Origin: Spirochaetales bacterium
GTDB taxonomy: Bacteria; Spirochaetota; Spirochaetia; DSM-2461
Assembly (NCBI GenBank): GCA_002748225.1
Contig: PDRU01000071.1
Span: 1 to 7,706, forward strand
DNA length: 7,706 nt
Direction: 5' to 3'
In this document: positions 6,548 to 7,706 of the stretch, piece after piece
Layout of the letters: each line of letters starts with the position of its first letter
How positions within the stretch are numbered: position 1 is the stretch's first letter
Made by a program: the position numbers and the translations under genes
Notes under the pieces: model-generated
What the model was told of the DNA's origin: nothing
What the model saw: the letters and a program-made list of their open reading frames with translations, nothing else
The model's database searches: none

Positions 6548-6763
6548 TCAGGTAAATATAAGCTCCCGTACGGGTTCACCATTACTATTGATGATGGCCA
6601 AATGATTATCATCCTGGGCTTCCTTCATGGCATATAAATACAAAGAAAGAGCATTCCGGATCACTTCCACTTTTGAACTGGCATAACTGTTTCCGCTTTC
6701 CAGAAGTTTATTTAAATCTCTATCCAAATTCTCGGACAGTTCTATTGTCATTCGTCTTTTCAT
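6548..6763 (-). CDS. Ribbon-helix-helix (CopG/Arc-type) DNA-binding protein
   Basis: A 71-residue protein with the complete ribbon-helix-helix fold of small dimeric repressors and type II antitoxins. The DNA-contacting strand is RRMTIELSE (3-11), helix A is NLDRDLNKLLES (12-23), and helix B is SSKVEVIRNALSLYLYAM (29-46). A C-terminal segment, HLAIINSNGEPVRELIF (54-70), resembles the extra strand pair found in many stand-alone CopG-like regulators and is too short to neutralise a toxin. It has its own strong promoter and a GAGG ribosome site ten bases before the ATG. No credible toxin gene adjoins it on the same strand, so an orphan regulator is more likely than an antitoxin, though a weak overlapping minus-strand frame ends just upstream. 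It may act on its own promoter and the divergent one. Confidence 0.88.
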   Translation of the reverse strand: MKRRMTIELSENLDRDLNKLLESGNSYASSKVEVIRNALSLYLYAMKEAQDDNHLAIINSNGEPVRELIFT

Positions 6764-6810
6764 AGCTATTTTACCTCTTCCACATCTGAAAAAAACATCT
6801 TCTGCGTATA

Positions 6811-6839
6811 ATTATCACCAAATAACCACTTGCAGTCAA
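6811..6839 (-). promoter_or_regulatory. Strong candidate promoter of the ribbon-helix-helix gene
   Basis: On the minus strand TTGACT (6834-6839, five of six) is followed after exactly 17 bases by GATAAT (6811-6816, five of six). The start of transcription would be near 6804, about 40 bases before the ATG at 6763, with the GAGG ribosome site in the leader. This is the best sigma-70-like match in the window. Confidence 0.65.
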
Positions 6840-6858
6840 TGCATATTTTGTGTAATAT
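6830..6858 (+). promoter_or_regulatory. Candidate divergent promoter for the small membrane protein
   Basis: TTGCAG (6830-6835) and, 17 bases later, TAATAT (6853-6858), each matching consensus at four positions. Its -35 box overlaps the -35 of the minus-strand promoter, so the two polymerases would compete and one repressor could control both. Transcription would begin near 6865, which favours a downstream ATG for the membrane protein. Confidence 0.35.
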
Positions 6859-7224
6859 TTGTGCATAGCTGTCAATTCTCTGCCAAAAGACTCTATCCGG
6901 GCATTCAGCGATAAAGCGGATTATGATGTAGAACTCCCAAGAATGCGTCATCAGAGTATCCGGTGGATTCTTATTGCATTGCTTCTGATTATTGGAATGT
7001 GGGGAACCATATTGCTGATTGCCTATTTTATAACGGCACCATCCTTTAATGATGTAAAAAATCTCCTGTCCAATCAACAGGACTGGGTGGAAACTTATAC
7101 ACAATTAGTTGAGGCCCATAACAGACAGTTTGCTTCTTTGGCACAAGTTACTCTTATTTTGATTGTGCCGGTTTTTTCGACATTAGCGGGAAGCTATATC
7201 CGGGGAAACATTACAACAGTATAA
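6859..7224 (+). CDS. Hypothetical small membrane protein with two predicted helices
   Basis: The open frame has 121 residues from a TTG at 6859. If the ATG at 6943 is used, the product has 93 residues (MRHQSIRW onward). Counted from the TTG, hydrophobic helices lie at about 35-57 (WILIALLLIIGMWGTILLIA) and 94-112 (QVTLILIVPVFSTLAGSYI). The loop between them (about 60-92) is polar and helix-prone with several Gln and Asn. The ending 'LILIVPVFSTLAGSYIRG' resembles small membrane proteins often found in accessory and cassette-type DNA. Neither start has a convincing ribosome site. The plus-strand promoter candidate fits the later ATG better. A minus-strand frame overlaps it, and I prefer this one because of its coherent helix-loop-helix layout. 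Low GC (37% over 6961-7060) suggests acquired DNA. Confidence 0.55.
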   Translation: MCIAVNSLPKDSIRAFSDKADYDVELPRMRHQSIRWILIALLLIIGMWGTILLIAYFITAPSFNDVKNLLSNQQDWVETYTQLVEAHNRQFASLAQVTLILIVPVFSTLAGSYIRGNITTV

Positions 7225-7259
7225 AAAAACGTTTCTTTCATCTGGTTTTATCTATCAGT

Positions 7260-7363
7260 CTTCTGCGGGTGGTTTTCTCACGGCCTATCGGTAACTCCGG
7301 CCGGCCGCTTCCCATCGTCCAATGCGCATTGGACAAGAGGAAGCTGAAAACCGCCTGCAGAAG
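7260..7363 (+). repeat. Three-tier inverted repeat with a perfect 18-base palindrome at its tip
   Basis: The outer arms at 7260-7277 and 7346-7363 pair over 18 positions. The two non-Watson-Crick positions are both G-T (G-U in a plus-strand RNA). A middle stem GCTTCC (7307-7312) / GGAAGC (7339-7344) follows. The tip is the perfect palindrome GTCCAATG-CGCATTGGAC (7317-7334), set off by a symmetric four-by-four internal loop (catc/aaga). The left side carries an extra 29 bases (7278-7306), themselves GC-rich with self-complementary CCGGCCGG, against one base (7345) on the right. GC is 63% over 7281-7380. Confidence 0.8.
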
Positions 7364-7380
7364 CCCCGCGCTGTGGGCTT
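7361..7380 (+). repeat. Small GC-rich hairpin that competes with the outer stem
   Basis: AAGCCC (7361-7366) pairs with GGGCTT (7375-7380) around an eight-base loop. The first three bases of its left arm are also the last three bases of the outer right arm of the larger structure, so both cannot form fully at once. No T-run follows. Confidence 0.55.
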
Positions 7381-7407
7381 TCACTTTGTGTCATCCTACA
7401 GAAGCTC

Positions 7408-7505
7408 GGGAATATCTATGCAAGCATGGCTGCTCCACTCGCCTTCCTTGGCTGTCCGCTTGTTCGCAATTTGGCTTGTTTTGTTCTATTAAGGAGCATA
7501 TTCCC
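7408..7505 (+). repeat. Second long-range inverted repeat with a hairpin-bearing bulge
   Basis: GGGAATAT (7408-7415) pairs perfectly with ATATTCCC (7498-7505). The stem continues with GCTCC (7432-7436) against GGAGC (7493-7497), giving 13 base pairs interrupted on the left by a 16-base insert (7416-7431). That insert holds the small hairpin ATGC-AA-GCAT (7418-7427). The 56 bases enclosed (7437-7492) contain the direct repeat CTTGTT but no clear stem. Confidence 0.6.
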
Positions 7506-7557
7506 TTTCCTGAATTGTCAAAGAACAGATTTAGTTGCAGGAATTATTAGCTTCTGA

Positions 7558-7706
7558 TTAATCTTTAGGTAAGAGAGGGTAAGTAAAACTCCTCTTAATT
7601 ATTTTCGCCAGACCTTTAGCGTTAAATATTTCACAATGCGTCCAATTTCCTCTGTTATCAAAACCAGAAAAAGTATAAGTATTTAGAACCGTATCATCGC
7701 TACTGT
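7558..7706 (-). CDS. C-terminal end of a gene entering from the right edge, hypothetical, possibly YD/GNW-repeat-like
   Basis: A minus-strand frame is open from the right edge to the TAA at 7558-7560: 48 complete codons plus a partial one at 7705-7706. The visible tail has no stop codons and coherent protein character, with aromatic residues alternating (NTYTFSGFDNRGNWTHCEI), then KIIKRSFTYP, ending LLPKD. The pattern Y-x-F/Y-x(3)-D-x-x-GNW-x(n)-K/R-R-x-x-x-Y recalls repeats in bacterial surface and lipoproteins ('Y.YD..GNW...R.I.Y'), so an exported protein is possible, but only about one repeat is visible. GC is about 35% over the adjacent 100 bases, like the small membrane gene and unlike the left part of the window. 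Confidence 0.65.
   Translation of the reverse strand, partial: SSDDTVLNTYTFSGFDNRGNWTHCEIFNAKGLAKIIKRSFTYPLLPKD

Larger units (their letters stand above)
7225..7557. other. Non-coding, highly palindromic stretch of 333 bases
   Basis: No credible gene is visible. The plus-strand frame at 7269-7550 is discounted because it runs through the palindromes, starts with GTG without a ribosome site, and encodes a Cys/Ser/Arg-rich product with no fold signal. The stretch contains two inverted-repeat structures of about 100 bases each (7260-7363 and 7408-7505) and a hairpin between them, inside AT-rich flanks. It separates the convergent ends of the small membrane protein gene and the gene entering from the right edge. 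Confidence 0.6.

Noticed and set aside
7260..7505. Integron attC recombination site
   Set aside because: Size and one-sided bulges fit, but I found no RYYYAAC and GTTRRRY core sites at the ends of either structure, and no integrase is in the window. It is kept only as a hypothesis under the palindrome finding.
7495..7521. Minus-strand promoter TTGACA with TATGCT
   Set aside because: The -35 box is perfect, but the spacer is only 15 bases and nothing coding follows on that strand for several hundred bases.
7269..7550. Plus-strand open frame of 93 codons starting with GTG
   Set aside because: It runs through the nested palindromes, has no ribosome site, and the product is a Cys/Ser/Arg/Leu mixture without fold signals. 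The structure explains the sequence better than coding does.
7225..7557. CRISPR array
   Set aside because: There are no regularly spaced direct repeats. The repeats present are inverted and differ from one another.

Overview
The window looks like a chromosomal stretch of a free-living or host-associated spirochaete. The evidence is a lipoprotein signal with the relaxed Leu-Gly-Ser-Cys lipobox typical of that phylum, the general character of the SecA and GlgC proteins, and a roughly balanced base composition. The assignment is an inference from protein character, not a database match.

Left part (1-3539): a secA gene on the minus strand runs off the left edge (582 codons visible). It is divergent from a two-gene plus-strand unit that encodes a putative lipoprotein of about 396 residues and, overlapping it by 11 bases, a single-pass membrane protein of 160 residues. 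Between secA and the lipoprotein gene lie two back-to-back promoter candidates. The SecA reading frame is open throughout, but it jumps from the end of the 'GTNNEFG' block straight to 'IDEARTPL'. About 32 residues that every ordinary SecA has there, including the Walker B (DEVD) motif of the first nucleotide-binding domain, are missing in frame.

Middle (3639-6288): a small four-helix membrane protein and a Nudix hydrolase on the plus strand converge on a minus-strand pair. That pair is glgC (ADP-glucose pyrophosphorylase of the plant/cyanobacterial sequence type, the first step of glycogen synthesis) followed by an unrecognised 167-residue protein that is probably co-transcribed with it. A promoter and a good ribosome binding site precede glgC.

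Right part (6289-7706): the sequence becomes AT-rich (about 35-37% GC in two 100-base samples counted by hand) and looks accessory. It holds a ribbon-helix-helix DNA-binding protein with a strong promoter, a divergent small two-helix membrane protein, a 333-base non-coding stretch, and the last 48 codons of a minus-strand gene entering from the right edge. The non-coding stretch is locally GC-rich (63% over 7281-7380) and built from nested inverted repeats: a perfect 18-base palindrome inside a second stem and an 18-base-pair outer stem, followed by a second long-range stem of similar size. It is the part of the window least explained by known features and may be a structured RNA or a mobile palindromic element.

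The genes do not form one pathway. They are a secretion gene with an envelope lipoprotein neighbour, a housekeeping Nudix gene, a glycogen gene and a small accessory region.
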